Shown here: in pieces, positions 1 to 6,465 of the stretch
Layout: the number at the start of each line of letters is the position of its first letter
How positions within the stretch are numbered: the stretch's first letter is position 1
NCBI GenBank assembly: GCA_034666665.1
Contig: JAXDLK010000323.1
Coordinates: forward strand, 1 to 18,033
DNA from: JAXDLK01 sp034666665
GTDB lineage: Bacteria; Desulfobacterota; Binatia; JACPRU01
DNA: 18,033 nt
Direction: 5' to 3'
Notes under the pieces: generated by a model
The model's database searches: none
Seen by the model: the letters and a program-made list of their open reading frames with translations, nothing else
What the model was told of the DNA's origin: nothing
Translations under genes and position numbers: made by a program

Positions 1-195
1 GTTCTTCGCGGTCTCCGGGTGAAAGCCCCACGGATCGTAGTTGTAGGTGTTCAGGCGGTTCGGAGTGCGCGCGAGCCGCTCCTCGATCTCTTCCCGGAGC
101 CGCGCGATCGCCGTCGGCGTCACTGCATCGAAGAGCTCCTGGACGGCTTCGTCCGTCGAAGCGGAGCTCTTGGGCGGAGGCGTGCTTTCGGACAT
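1..195 (-). CDS. Probable lysophospholipid (glycerol) acyltransferase, N-terminal fragment cut by window edge
   Basis: The first 65 codons of a minus-strand gene are present; the rest lies beyond position 1. The reading frame starts at ATG (193-195) and is open to the window edge. The start is hydrophilic and Ser/Pro-rich, then comes a charged helix-like stretch (about residues 18-45) and the motif YNYDPWGFHPE (about residues 51-61). From memory, this YDPWGF-type motif stands just before the PlsC acyltransferase domain in a family of bacterial acyltransferases. The HX4D catalytic box would lie outside the window, so function is inferred. The start codon is only 21 bp downstream of the stop of the SDR epimerase gene, so the two are probably co-transcribed, and a lipid-linked role for the pair is plausible. 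No strong Shine-Dalgarno is visible; translation may be coupled to the upstream gene. Confidence 0.6.
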   Translation of the reverse strand, partial: MSESTPPPKSSASTDEAVQELFDAVTPTAIARLREEIEERLARTPNRLNTYNYDPWGFHPETAKN

Positions 196-216
196 CGAGG
201 TCCCACGTCGGGCCGG

Positions 217-1131
217 TCAGCGGATGCTGGCGAAGGTCTCGTCGAGTGTGAAGAGCGGTTTGAAGCCGGTCGCCGCGAGGAAGCGCTTGCCGCTCACGGT
301 GCAGGGATACTTGATGAAGTCGATCGCCCCCGGCGGCACGTGAAAGAGCCCGAGATCGAAGAGGCGCCCGAAGACGCCGCGGGCGACGAACTCCGGCAGC
401 GGCACCGGAGTGTTGCCGGTCTCGGTGATCGCCAGCTTGATCGGCACCTCGCCCGGCCCCGTGACGTTGAAGATCCCGCGAAGCTTCTTCTCGAGCGCGA
501 GCGCGATCGCCTCGGTCAGATCCTCCTCGTGGATGAACTGCGTCATCGGGTTGAAGCCGAGGATCGTCGGCACGTAGCCGAGCTTCAGGTAGCTGCCGAT
601 CGCGCTGCGAACGTGGCTGCCGAGCGTGTTGACCGGCCGCAGGATCACCGTCGCCATGTCGGGGTGCTGCCACAGGTGCGTGGTGAGCAGCCCGTCGAGC
701 TCGGCGAGATCGCGAATCTCGGGATAGGTGCGGCTCGCGTTCAGCGGCGAGTCCTCGTCCAGGAAGTACGGGTTCTCGGGCAGCGCCCCGTACACGTAGG
801 AGCTCGTCAGCACGACCAGCTGCTTCGCCCCGTACCTGGCGGCGCACTCGAGCACGCGCTTGCTGCCGAGCACGTTGACCTCGTGCCGGCGCCGCGGGTC
901 GCTGCGGAAGTGGCGGATGAGACCGAGGTGAACGATGGCGTCGGGCTTCACCTGCCGGAAGATGTCCTCGAACTTCCGCTTGAGGAGGTCGACCGTGTGG
1001 ACCTCGATGTTCTTCGGGTGGCCCTCCCACGGCACGACGTCGACGCCGGTGATCTCGCAGTCGCCGCCGACGCGGCTCGCGAGCAACCGTCCCTGGCCGC
1101 TCGAGATCCCGGTGATCAGCAGCCGTTCCAT
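217..1131 (-). CDS. NAD(P)-dependent epimerase/dehydratase (extended SDR family)
   Basis: A 304-residue protein, a normal length for an extended short-chain dehydrogenase/reductase. The N-terminal nucleotide-binding loop is TGISSGQG (residues 7-14), followed by an acidic residue at the end of beta-2 (GVDVVPW, D31) that favours NAD binding, a VDLL segment (D48) and VHLG (67-70). The central VVLTSSYVYG block (106-115) and the LRPVNTLG block (164-171) are typical of nucleoside-diphosphate-sugar epimerase-like proteins. The usual YxxxK catalytic pair appears as Y136 with Arg at 140 instead of Lys, so activity or chemistry may differ. The substrate cannot be read from sequence. It leads into the partial acyltransferase 21 bp downstream. 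No Shine-Dalgarno is seen; instead two tandem copies of a 12-bp unit (CGCAGTCGTTCG on the plus strand) occupy 1132-1155, directly before the ATG. Confidence 0.85.
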   Translation of the reverse strand: MERLLITGISSGQGRLLASRVGGDCEITGVDVVPWEGHPKNIEVHTVDLLKRKFEDIFRQVKPDAIVHLGLIRHFRSDPRRRHEVNVLGSKRVLECAARYGAKQLVVLTSSYVYGALPENPYFLDEDSPLNASRTYPEIRDLAELDGLLTTHLWQHPDMATVILRPVNTLGSHVRSAIGSYLKLGYVPTILGFNPMTQFIHEEDLTEAIALALEKKLRGIFNVTGPGEVPIKLAITETGNTPVPLPEFVARGVFGRLFDLGLFHVPPGAIDFIKYPCTVSGKRFLAATGFKPLFTLDETFASIR

Positions 1132-1177
1132 CGCAGTCGTTCGCGCAGTCGTTCGCGTCGAGGCGCGCGAGCAAGGT

Positions 1178-1266
1178 GGGAAAAGGGGTCGGGAGTCTTT
1201 TCGTACGCGGCGCTCGAGATCAGTGCGGAGCGCGGCAGACGCAAAAGACTTCCGACCCCTTTTCCC
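1178..1266. repeat. Palindromic REP/MITE-like element between ilvB and the SDR gene
   Basis: Two 24-nt arms, 1178-1201 and 1243-1266, are inverted copies differing at one position; the left arm contains AAAAGGGGTCGGGAGTCTTT. The interior is also partly self-complementary (GCGGCGCTC near 1207 against GAGCGCGGC near 1229), so the whole 89 bp can fold into a long imperfect hairpin. It ends 4 bp short of the ilvB stop codon, so it occupies the 3' flank of ilvB and may influence transcript end stability. Non-coding, with no T-tract typical of an intrinsic terminator. The shape matches non-autonomous palindromes mobilised by REP-associated tyrosine transposases, but no transposase is nearby, so that assignment is inferred. 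Confidence 0.7.
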
Positions 1267-1270
1267 CTCT

Positions 1271-3106
1271 TCAGAACATTCCGCTCGGGTCGACCTTGCC
1301 GGAATCGGGACGGTTCAGCTCGCGCGGCGTGATGTACGGGCCGGTGATCATGTCCTTGTAGCCCATCCCCGGTCCGATCATCGGATAGACGTGGGCGTTC
1401 TGATCGACCATCGCCTCGACGAACGCCGGGCCGGGATACTGAACGAACTCGTCGAGCACCGCGCGGATCTCGGCCTTCTGCGTGATCCGCCGGGCGAAGC
1501 CGAAGCCGTCGGCCTCCGCCGCGCGGATGAAGTCCTTCTTGTGCAGCGTCTTGTCGGTGCCGGAATAGCGGTTCTGGTAGAAGAGGTCCTGCCACTGCCG
1601 GACCATCCCGTCGCCGAGGTTGTTCAGCAACAGGACCTTCACCGGGATTCCGTAGTTCGTGAGCGTCTCGAGCTCGCCGATGTTCATGCGGATCGACCCG
1701 TCGCCGTCGATGTCGATGACGAGCTTCCCGGGGTTCGCGATCTGCGCGCCGATCGCCGCCGGCAGGCCGAACCCCATGGTTCCCATGCTGCCGGAGGTGA
1801 GGAACGAGCGCGGCTCCTTGCAGTCGAGATACTGCGCCGCCCACATCTGGTGCTGGCCGACGCCGGTGGTGTAGATCGCGCGCCCGCGAACCAGGTCGTT
1901 CAGCGCGGCGAGCACCTCTTGCGGCTGAATGAGCGGCGATTCACGGTTGAAGGCGAGCGCGTGCCGCCGCTTGAGCTCGGCCACGTGTCGCAGCCACGGC
2001 GTGAAGTCCTTGTGGAAGTCCTTGCCGGCGCGGAGCAGGTCTCCGAGGCCCTTCTTGGCGTCGGCGACGTGCGCCCAGTCCACCGTCTTGACCTTGCGGA
2101 TCTCGGAGCTGTCGACGTCGAGGTGGGCGATCTTCGCGTTCGGGGCGAACTCCTTGACCTTGCCGGCCACGCGGTCGTCGAACCGCGAGCCGACGGCGAA
2201 GAGGAAGTCGCAGTCCTCGACCGCGTAGTTCGCGTACGCCGGTCCGTGCATGCCGAGCATGTGGAGGGAGAGATCGGACGAGGTGTCGACGGTGCCGATG
2301 CCCATCACCGTGGTGACGACCGGGATCTGGAACCGCTCCGTGAATGCGCGCAGCGACTCCCCGGCGTTCGAGTTGACGACGCCGCCGCCCGCGTAGATCA
2401 GCGGCCGCTCGGACTTCGCGAGCATGCGGAAGAAGGCTCGGCCGTCGGCGTCCGAGAGCGTCGACTGCTTCAGGACCTCGAGCCGCTCGTCGTAGCCGCG
2501 GAGGTGCAGCTGCCGGGAGCCGTCGAAGTCGATCTCGCAGAGCTGCACGTCCTTCGGAACGTCGACGACGACCGGGCCGGGACGGCCGGTCCGCGCGATC
2601 TCGAAGGCGCTCCGCATCGTCGCTTCGAGCTGGTGCTCGTCGGTCACGAGGAAGACGTGCTTCGCGCAGGCGCTCATGATGCTGAAGACCGGCGCCTCCT
2701 GGAAGGCGTCCGTACCCATCGCCGCGCGCGGCACCTGACCGCAGATCAGCACGACCGGAACGGAGTCGGCGAAGCAGTCGCGAATCGGGGTGACCGAGTT
2801 CGTCGCCCCGGGCCCGGAGGTGACGAGAAACACACCGACGCGGCCGCTCGAGCGTGCGTAGCCCGCGGCCATGAACCCGGCGCCCTGCTCGTTCGCGGGA
2901 ACGATCAGGCGGATCTGCTCGTTCTGCTGCCGGTTCTCGTTGTAGCGGAAGATCGCGTCGTAGGTCGGCAGGATCGCGCCGCCGCTGTAGCCGAAGATCG
3001 TGTCTACCCCCTCGTCGGCGAGCACTTGCAGGATCGCATCCGCGCCCGTCATCCGGGTGCCGGCGAGCGCGTGCTTCGGAACGGGAGAGGACTTGATCAG
3101 CTGCAT
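1271..3106 (-). CDS. ilvB: Acetolactate synthase large (catalytic) subunit
   Basis: Thiamine-diphosphate enzyme that condenses two pyruvates to 2-acetolactate, or pyruvate with 2-ketobutyrate to acetohydroxybutyrate, the first shared step of valine, leucine and isoleucine synthesis in the cytoplasm. The 611-residue product has the full three-domain layout: N-terminal Pyr domain with the catalytic glutamate in NEQGAG (E73) and TSGPGATN (96-103); central FAD-type domain (about 205-365); C-terminal PP domain with GDGS (468-471) and NN (495-496) of the ThDP/Mg motif. The start at 3106 is chosen because CGAGGAG lies about 8 nt upstream; the frame stays open upstream, but that part has no family similarity. 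Family members normally pair with a small regulatory subunit (IlvN); none is adjacent here, and the neighbouring genes are unrelated. Divergent from the ADP-ribosylglycohydrolase gene. Confidence 0.93.
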   Translation of the reverse strand: MQLIKSSPVPKHALAGTRMTGADAILQVLADEGVDTIFGYSGGAILPTYDAIFRYNENRQQNEQIRLIVPANEQGAGFMAAGYARSSGRVGVFLVTSGPGATNSVTPIRDCFADSVPVVLICGQVPRAAMGTDAFQEAPVFSIMSACAKHVFLVTDEHQLEATMRSAFEIARTGRPGPVVVDVPKDVQLCEIDFDGSRQLHLRGYDERLEVLKQSTLSDADGRAFFRMLAKSERPLIYAGGGVVNSNAGESLRAFTERFQIPVVTTVMGIGTVDTSSDLSLHMLGMHGPAYANYAVEDCDFLFAVGSRFDDRVAGKVKEFAPNAKIAHLDVDSSEIRKVKTVDWAHVADAKKGLGDLLRAGKDFHKDFTPWLRHVAELKRRHALAFNRESPLIQPQEVLAALNDLVRGRAIYTTGVGQHQMWAAQYLDCKEPRSFLTSGSMGTMGFGLPAAIGAQIANPGKLVIDIDGDGSIRMNIGELETLTNYGIPVKVLLLNNLGDGMVRQWQDLFYQNRYSGTDKTLHKKDFIRAAEADGFGFARRITQKAEIRAVLDEFVQYPGPAFVEAMVDQNAHVYPMIGPGMGYKDMITGPYITPRELNRPDSGKVDPSGMF

Positions 3107-3130
3107 GCGGTCTCCTCGAGGGTGAGGGTC

Positions 3131-3160
3131 ATTCTTACCGCGATTGTGGAGCGATGCCAA
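3131..3160 (-). promoter_or_regulatory. Possible sigma-70-type promoter for ilvB
   Basis: On the minus strand TTGGCA (3155-3160) is followed after 17-18 nt by TAAGAAT (3131-3137). The -35 matches the consensus at 5 of 6 positions, the -10 only weakly. It would start transcription about 18 nt before the ilvB ATG, just ahead of the CGAGGAG ribosome-binding site. No attenuator or T-box fits into so short a leader. Pattern match only. Confidence 0.3.
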
Positions 3161-3209
3161 AGGGGGCACGCCGGTTGCAAAAGCCTCCGCCGCCGCCTTT
3201 GTTGGCGCC

Positions 3210-4190
3210 ATGAGCTCGGAAGCCACCGGCCTTCGCGACGCCTTCCGCGGAGCGCTGCTCGGGACGTTCGTCGGCGACGCCCTCGGAGCGCCCGTCGAGG
3301 GGTGGAGCGCGACGCGGATCCGCCGCGAGCTCGGCGAGGTCCGCGACATGAAGGAGGGGAGGCGCGGCAAGGGTGTCTACACCGACGACACGCAGATGAT
3401 GATCGCTCTCGCCGAGGCCTTGCTCGAGGATCGTGAGCTCGATCCCGAGCGCCTCGCCCGCCATCTGGCGTCGAGCTACGACGGGGATCGGGGCTACGGC
3501 CGCGGCACCACCGACGTCTTCCGCCGGCTCCGTGCCGGCGAGCCGTGGGAGAGCGCGGCGGAAGGGTCGATGCCTCGGGGGTCGTTCGGCAACGGCGCGG
3601 CGATCCGCGTCGCGCCGGCGGCGCTCCTGCTGCACCATTCGGCCGAAGAGCTCGAGCGGTTGGCGGAGGATACCGCCCTGACGACGCACCCGCATCCGCT
3701 CGGGGTCGCCGGCTGCCTGCTCCAGGCGCGCCAGGTCGCCGCCGGCGTCCTTCTCCGTGGCCGGACGGTGGATCCCGTGATGGTGGCCGTCGAGCTTCGT
3801 TCGGCTGCCGTGTCGCTCGAGTTCCGGCAGAAGCTCCGGACCGTCGAGGAGTTCCTGGAGAAGGGCGCCACGCCCGAGCTGGTGCACGACCGTCTCGGCT
3901 GCAACTCGTCCGCGCTCGGGTCGGTGCCGACGGCCCTCTACTGCTTCCTCGCCCGCGCGCAGAGCTTCGAGGAGGCGATCGTCTTCGCCGTCAACCTGGG
4001 CGGGGACGCGGACTCGATCGCGGCGATGACCGGCGCGATCGCCGGCGCCTACCACGGCGCCCACGCGATCCCGCGCCGTTGGCGAATCGCGCTCGAGGAA
4101 GGGGAGAAGGGCGCCGCGTACGTGGAGCACCTGGCCGATGGGCTCCTCGAGAGGCACCTCGAGCTCAGGAGGCCGCGGGGGAGCCGGTGA
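3210..4190 (+). CDS. ADP-ribosylglycohydrolase family protein
   Basis: A 326-residue protein of the ADP-ribosylglycohydrolase (ARH/DraG, crystallin J1-like) family, all-alpha binuclear-magnesium enzymes that remove ADP-ribose from proteins or small molecules. Visible hallmarks are GDALGAPVEG (22-31), the metal-binding TDDT (58-61), the substrate-loop region GNGAAIRVAPAAL, and the C-terminal metal site GGDADS (264-269). Length is normal for the family. The target cannot be predicted: DraG reverses nitrogenase modification, but no nif or draT genes are in view. The ATG at 3210 is preferred because family similarity begins just after it; a TTG at 3144 would add 22 residues of unrelated character. 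No clear Shine-Dalgarno precedes it. The stop codon overlaps the GTG start of the DUF1232 gene (GTGA), so the two are translationally coupled. Confidence 0.88.
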   Translation: MSSEATGLRDAFRGALLGTFVGDALGAPVEGWSATRIRRELGEVRDMKEGRRGKGVYTDDTQMMIALAEALLEDRELDPERLARHLASSYDGDRGYGRGTTDVFRRLRAGEPWESAAEGSMPRGSFGNGAAIRVAPAALLLHHSAEELERLAEDTALTTHPHPLGVAGCLLQARQVAAGVLLRGRTVDPVMVAVELRSAAVSLEFRQKLRTVEEFLEKGATPELVHDRLGCNSSALGSVPTALYCFLARAQSFEEAIVFAVNLGGDADSIAAMTGAIAGAYHGAHAIPRRWRIALEEGEKGAAYVEHLADGLLERHLELRRPRGSR

Positions 4191-4474
4191 GCGTGAGCTT
4201 CGGGGCGCTCGCCGGCGATCTCCGCGAGCGCGTCGACCTCTACCGGCGCGTGCTCCGCGATCCTCGGACGCCACGCCGCTCGCGATGGCTGCTCGCCGCC
4301 GCCCTCGGCTACCTGGCGCTGCCGTTCGATCTGATCCCCGACTTCCTGCCGGTCGTCGGCCAGCTCGACGACCTGGTGATCGTCGCGGCGCTCGTATGGC
4401 TGGCGATGCGCGCCGTGCCGGAGGAGGTAGTGGCGGAGTGTCGTAGTGAGCTGCGGCGCGCCCCCTCTCCCTAG
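4187..4474 (+). CDS. DUF1232 (YkvA-type) small membrane protein
   Basis: A 95-residue protein with the signature of the DUF1232 family: a basic N-terminal helix (RVLRDPRTPRRSRWL), then a hydrophobic segment with LPFDLIPDFLPVVGQLDD (about residues 46-63) and a second hydrophobic stretch (VIVAALVWLAM). The conserved P-D-L-I-P-D-F-x-P-x-x-G-x-x-D-D core is intact. Family function is unknown; members are small inner-membrane-associated proteins. The GTG start at 4187 overlaps the preceding TGA by 4 bp; the purine-rich AGGAGG (4167-4172) and GGGGGAG (about 4177-4183) lie upstream. An alternative GTG is at 4193. It ends at a TAG located inside a CCCTCTCCCTAGCCC repeat, so the last residues (APSP) come from repeat DNA. 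Confidence 0.85.
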   Translation: MSVSFGALAGDLRERVDLYRRVLRDPRTPRRSRWLLAAALGYLALPFDLIPDFLPVVGQLDDLVIVAALVWLAMRAVPEEVVAECRSELRRAPSP

Positions 4475-4502
4475 CCCTCTCCCCCGCGGACGGGGGAGAG
4501 GG
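4475..4502. terminator. GAGAGGG-type hairpin after the DUF1232 gene
   Basis: CCCTCTCCCCC (4475-4485) and GGGGGAGAGGG (4492-4502) form a perfect 11-bp stem around a 6-nt loop, directly after the stop codon. There is no U-tract, so it may act as a transcript-stabilising structure or factor-assisted terminator. The same stem recurs at 10034-10059 and 17699-17726, marking it as a dispersed intergenic repeat. Confidence 0.6.
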
Positions 4503-4606
4503 GATCAGAGCAGGAGACCGGAGGGGTCGCTGCCACGCGGGAGAGAGGGGATCAGAGAAGGAGACCGGAGCTCCGCCGCCATTCGGGGGAGAGCGATCAG
4601 AGAAAG
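4496..4606. repeat. Tandem direct repeat, two near-identical 28-nt copies plus a degenerate third
   Basis: GAGAGGGGATCAGAG followed by (C/A)AGGAGACCGGAG occurs at 4496-4523 and 4543-4570 with one mismatch in 28 nt, a spacing of 47 bp. A degenerate third copy starts at 4589 (GAGAGCGATCAGAGAAAG). The block starts inside the hairpin repeat at 4475-4502 and fills non-coding DNA between two convergent genes. Probably local duplication of repeat DNA. Confidence 0.7.
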
Positions 4607-4634
4607 TAAACGGGCGTAGGTTTCTCCTTTCCCC

Positions 4635-4660
4635 ACCTCTCCCTCTAACGAGGGAGAGGT
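4635..4660. terminator. Hairpin downstream of the aldehyde dehydrogenase gene
   Basis: ACCTCTCCCTC (4635-4645), loop TAAC, GAGGGAGAGGT (4650-4660) form a perfect 11-bp stem about 60 nt past the aldehyde dehydrogenase stop codon on the minus strand. A second short hairpin with a CGGCGAAGCCGGC core follows at about 4663-4677. Position between convergent genes suggests a terminator, though no U-run is present, and the sequence belongs to the same GAGAGGG repeat family. Confidence 0.45.
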
Positions 4661-4722
4661 CGACGGCGAAGCCGGCGGGAGAGGGTGTCCGAGGAGCTCC
4701 GCGCCTCGCGGCAACAGCATGT

Positions 4723-6252
4723 TTACCCGAACAGCTTCCGGCGCCAGCTCGAGCGGAAGAGGAGGTTCATCGCTCGGCGTAGCGTCTTCAGCTTGCCGGC
4801 GCTGTTCGGGAACCACAGGAACTCGGACTTGAGTCCGAAGCGATCGACGACGACCGTCTTCTGCACGCAGAACTTGCGGAGGCCGTCGGGTCCGTGTCGC
4901 CGGCCGATGCCGCTCTCCTTGACGCCGCCCATCGGCACGTCCGTCACTGCGAAGTGGACCAGACAATCGTTGATGCAGACGCCGCCGGCCTCGATTCTGC
5001 GTGCGATTGCGCGGCCCTTCTCGATGTCTCGGGTGAAGACGCTCGCACCGAGACCGTAGACCGAGTCGTTGGCGAGGCGGATCGCCTCCTCCTCGTCCCT
5101 CACCTTCATGATCGGGATCACCGGTCCGAAGGTCTCGTCGCGCATCACGTCCATGTCGTGCGTCACGTCGACGAGCAAGGTCGGCTCGAAGTAGAGGCCG
5201 GTGTAGCTCGGGTTCCTGCGGCCGCCGGCGAGGATCCGCGCGCCCTTCGCGACCGCGTCCTTCACGTGGCGGTCGACTTTGTCGAGCTGCGGCGGAAACG
5301 TCATCGAGCCCACGTCGACGCCGTCGGCGGACGGTCCCTGCCGCAGCTTGCGGATCTTCTCCTCGACCAGGCGGACGAAGCGGTCGTAGACCGGCTCTTC
5401 CACGTACACGCGCTCGACGGAGATGCACACCTGGCCCGAGTTCACCAGGCCGCCCCAGACGCAGGCGTTGGCGGCGCGCTCGAGGTTCGCGTCGCGGAGC
5501 ACGATCATCGGGTCCTTGCCGCCGAGCTCGAGGCTGAAGGGCTTGAGCTGCTCCGCCGCCTTGACGGCGACCTTCCGTCCGGTGGCGACGCTGCCGGTGA
5601 AGCAGACCATGTCGACGTGATCGATCAGCGCCGCGCCGAGATCGCCGAATCCGGGCACCACCTGCAGGAGGTCCGGCGGAAGACCGGCCTGCCGCCAGAC
5701 CTCGGCGCCGAAGAGCGCGGAGCGCGGCGTCACCTCCGAGGGCTTGACGATGACAGCATTCCCCGCGGCGAGCGCGGGGATCACCTCGCCGATCGTCAGC
5801 ACGAAGGGGAAGTTCCAGGGGCCGATGAAGCCGACGAGCCCCATCGCCTGGTAGGTGGAGTAGGCGACCTTGTTCTTCAGCAGGTGGGGCGTGACCCGCT
5901 GATCGGCGAGGAAGCGCTCGGCGTTACCGCTCCAGTAGGAGATCGCGTCGCAGACGTACACGAGCTCGACGGCCCATGCGTCGGAGCGCGGCTTGCCGGT
6001 TTCCGAGACCAGCACGTCCGCGAAACGCTCCGCCTGGTCGAGCAGCGCTTCGCGATAGCGCCGGAGCGCGTCGGCGCGGTCGTCGAAGGAGAGACTCACC
6101 CAGTCTTTCTGCGCCGCTCGCGCGCGGGCGGCGATGCCGGCGAGCTCGTCGGCATGCGTGACCGGCACGTTCGCCACCGGCTCGAGCGTCGCCGGGTTGA
6201 CGACCGAGATCTCGCGGCGGGCGGCTTCCGGAACGACGGACGCGTGCGCCAT
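4723..6252 (-). CDS. NAD(P)-dependent aldehyde dehydrogenase
   Basis: A 509-residue enzyme of the aldehyde dehydrogenase superfamily, oxidising an aldehyde to the acid (or acyl-CoA) in the cytoplasm. All key residues are visible: PWNF with the oxyanion Asn (N147), the cofactor Lys in VKPSE (K170), FTGSVATG (218-225), the general base Glu in LELGGKDP (E242), the catalytic Cys in SGQVCIS (C276), and ETFGPVIP further on. The C-terminus is slightly long and basic (FRSSWRRKLFG), which might promote membrane contact. The substrate is not readable. The start is well supported by GGAGG about 8 nt upstream of the ATG. It is divergent from the 3-hydroxyacyl-CoA dehydrogenase gene, so a shared role in alcohol or fatty-acid-type carbon use is possible but unproven. 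Confidence 0.93.
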   Translation of the reverse strand: MAHASVVPEAARREISVVNPATLEPVANVPVTHADELAGIAARARAAQKDWVSLSFDDRADALRRYREALLDQAERFADVLVSETGKPRSDAWAVELVYVCDAISYWSGNAERFLADQRVTPHLLKNKVAYSTYQAMGLVGFIGPWNFPFVLTIGEVIPALAAGNAVIVKPSEVTPRSALFGAEVWRQAGLPPDLLQVVPGFGDLGAALIDHVDMVCFTGSVATGRKVAVKAAEQLKPFSLELGGKDPMIVLRDANLERAANACVWGGLVNSGQVCISVERVYVEEPVYDRFVRLVEEKIRKLRQGPSADGVDVGSMTFPPQLDKVDRHVKDAVAKGARILAGGRRNPSYTGLYFEPTLLVDVTHDMDVMRDETFGPVIPIMKVRDEEEAIRLANDSVYGLGASVFTRDIEKGRAIARRIEAGGVCINDCLVHFAVTDVPMGGVKESGIGRRHGPDGLRKFCVQKTVVVDRFGLKSEFLWFPNSAGKLKTLRRAMNLLFRSSWRRKLFG

Positions 6253-6277
6253 GGAAAGTCCTCCCTCGAAGCGGACG

Positions 6278-6307
6278 AGGCTAGGGGAACCCCGAGGGCG
6301 ATGTCAA
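6278..6307 (-). promoter_or_regulatory. Candidate sigma-70-type promoter for the aldehyde dehydrogenase gene
   Basis: On the minus strand a perfect TTGACA (6302-6307) is followed after 18 nt by TAGCCT (6278-6283), a weak -10. Transcription would begin near 6271, leaving a leader of about 20 nt that includes the GGGAGGA ribosome-binding site. The spacing and perfect -35 in GC-rich DNA make this the best sigma-70 candidate in the window. Confidence 0.42.
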
Positions 6308-6317
6308 ACTTCATACT

Positions 6318-6413
6318 CGGGGGGCCCGTGCGGTGCTCGCTCGCTGCGCGAGCGGCGCTCCTCCGATACCCCCCGAACCCCCGCGTCCGGCGCGGCACGT
6401 GTCCGCGCCGGAC
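6318..6413. repeat. Nested inverted repeats in a divergent intergenic region
   Basis: Two hairpins lie between the divergent aldehyde dehydrogenase and 3-hydroxyacyl-CoA dehydrogenase genes. The first has outer arms CGGGGGG (6318-6324) and CCCCCCG (6369-6375) with an inner CGCTCG/CGAGCG stem (6338-6343, 6349-6354). The second is a perfect 11-bp stem, GTCCGGCGCGG (6385-6395) and CCGCGCCGGAC (6403-6413), around a 7-nt loop. Non-coding; it could be a dispersed repeat or a regulatory structure upstream of the plus-strand gene. Confidence 0.5.
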
Positions 6414-6465
6414 TTCGTTGCGGCGTTCCGCGGAGATGCTTTACTGGCGGCGGAGGGCATCGGCA

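Noticed and set aside
935..3436. Very long open frame on the plus strand opposite ilvB (over 800 codons)
   Set aside because: It is antisense to a clearly conserved enzyme, its translation is low-complexity Arg/Val/Glu/Asp-rich as expected from the complement of GC-rich codons, and it shows no domain. The same reasoning removes the long frames opposite the aldehyde dehydrogenase, OmpA-family, mutase and Mcd-like genes.
4496..4606. CRISPR-like array from the repeated 28-nt unit
   Set aside because: Only two good copies, the spacer is 19 bp, it derives from a palindromic repeat, and no cas genes are present.
6436..6465. Upstream ATG start for the 3-hydroxyacyl-CoA dehydrogenase
   Set aside because: In frame, but without a ribosome-binding site; the extra ten residues (MLYWRRRASA) are atypical and GTG at 6466 has GGAGGG at ideal spacing.
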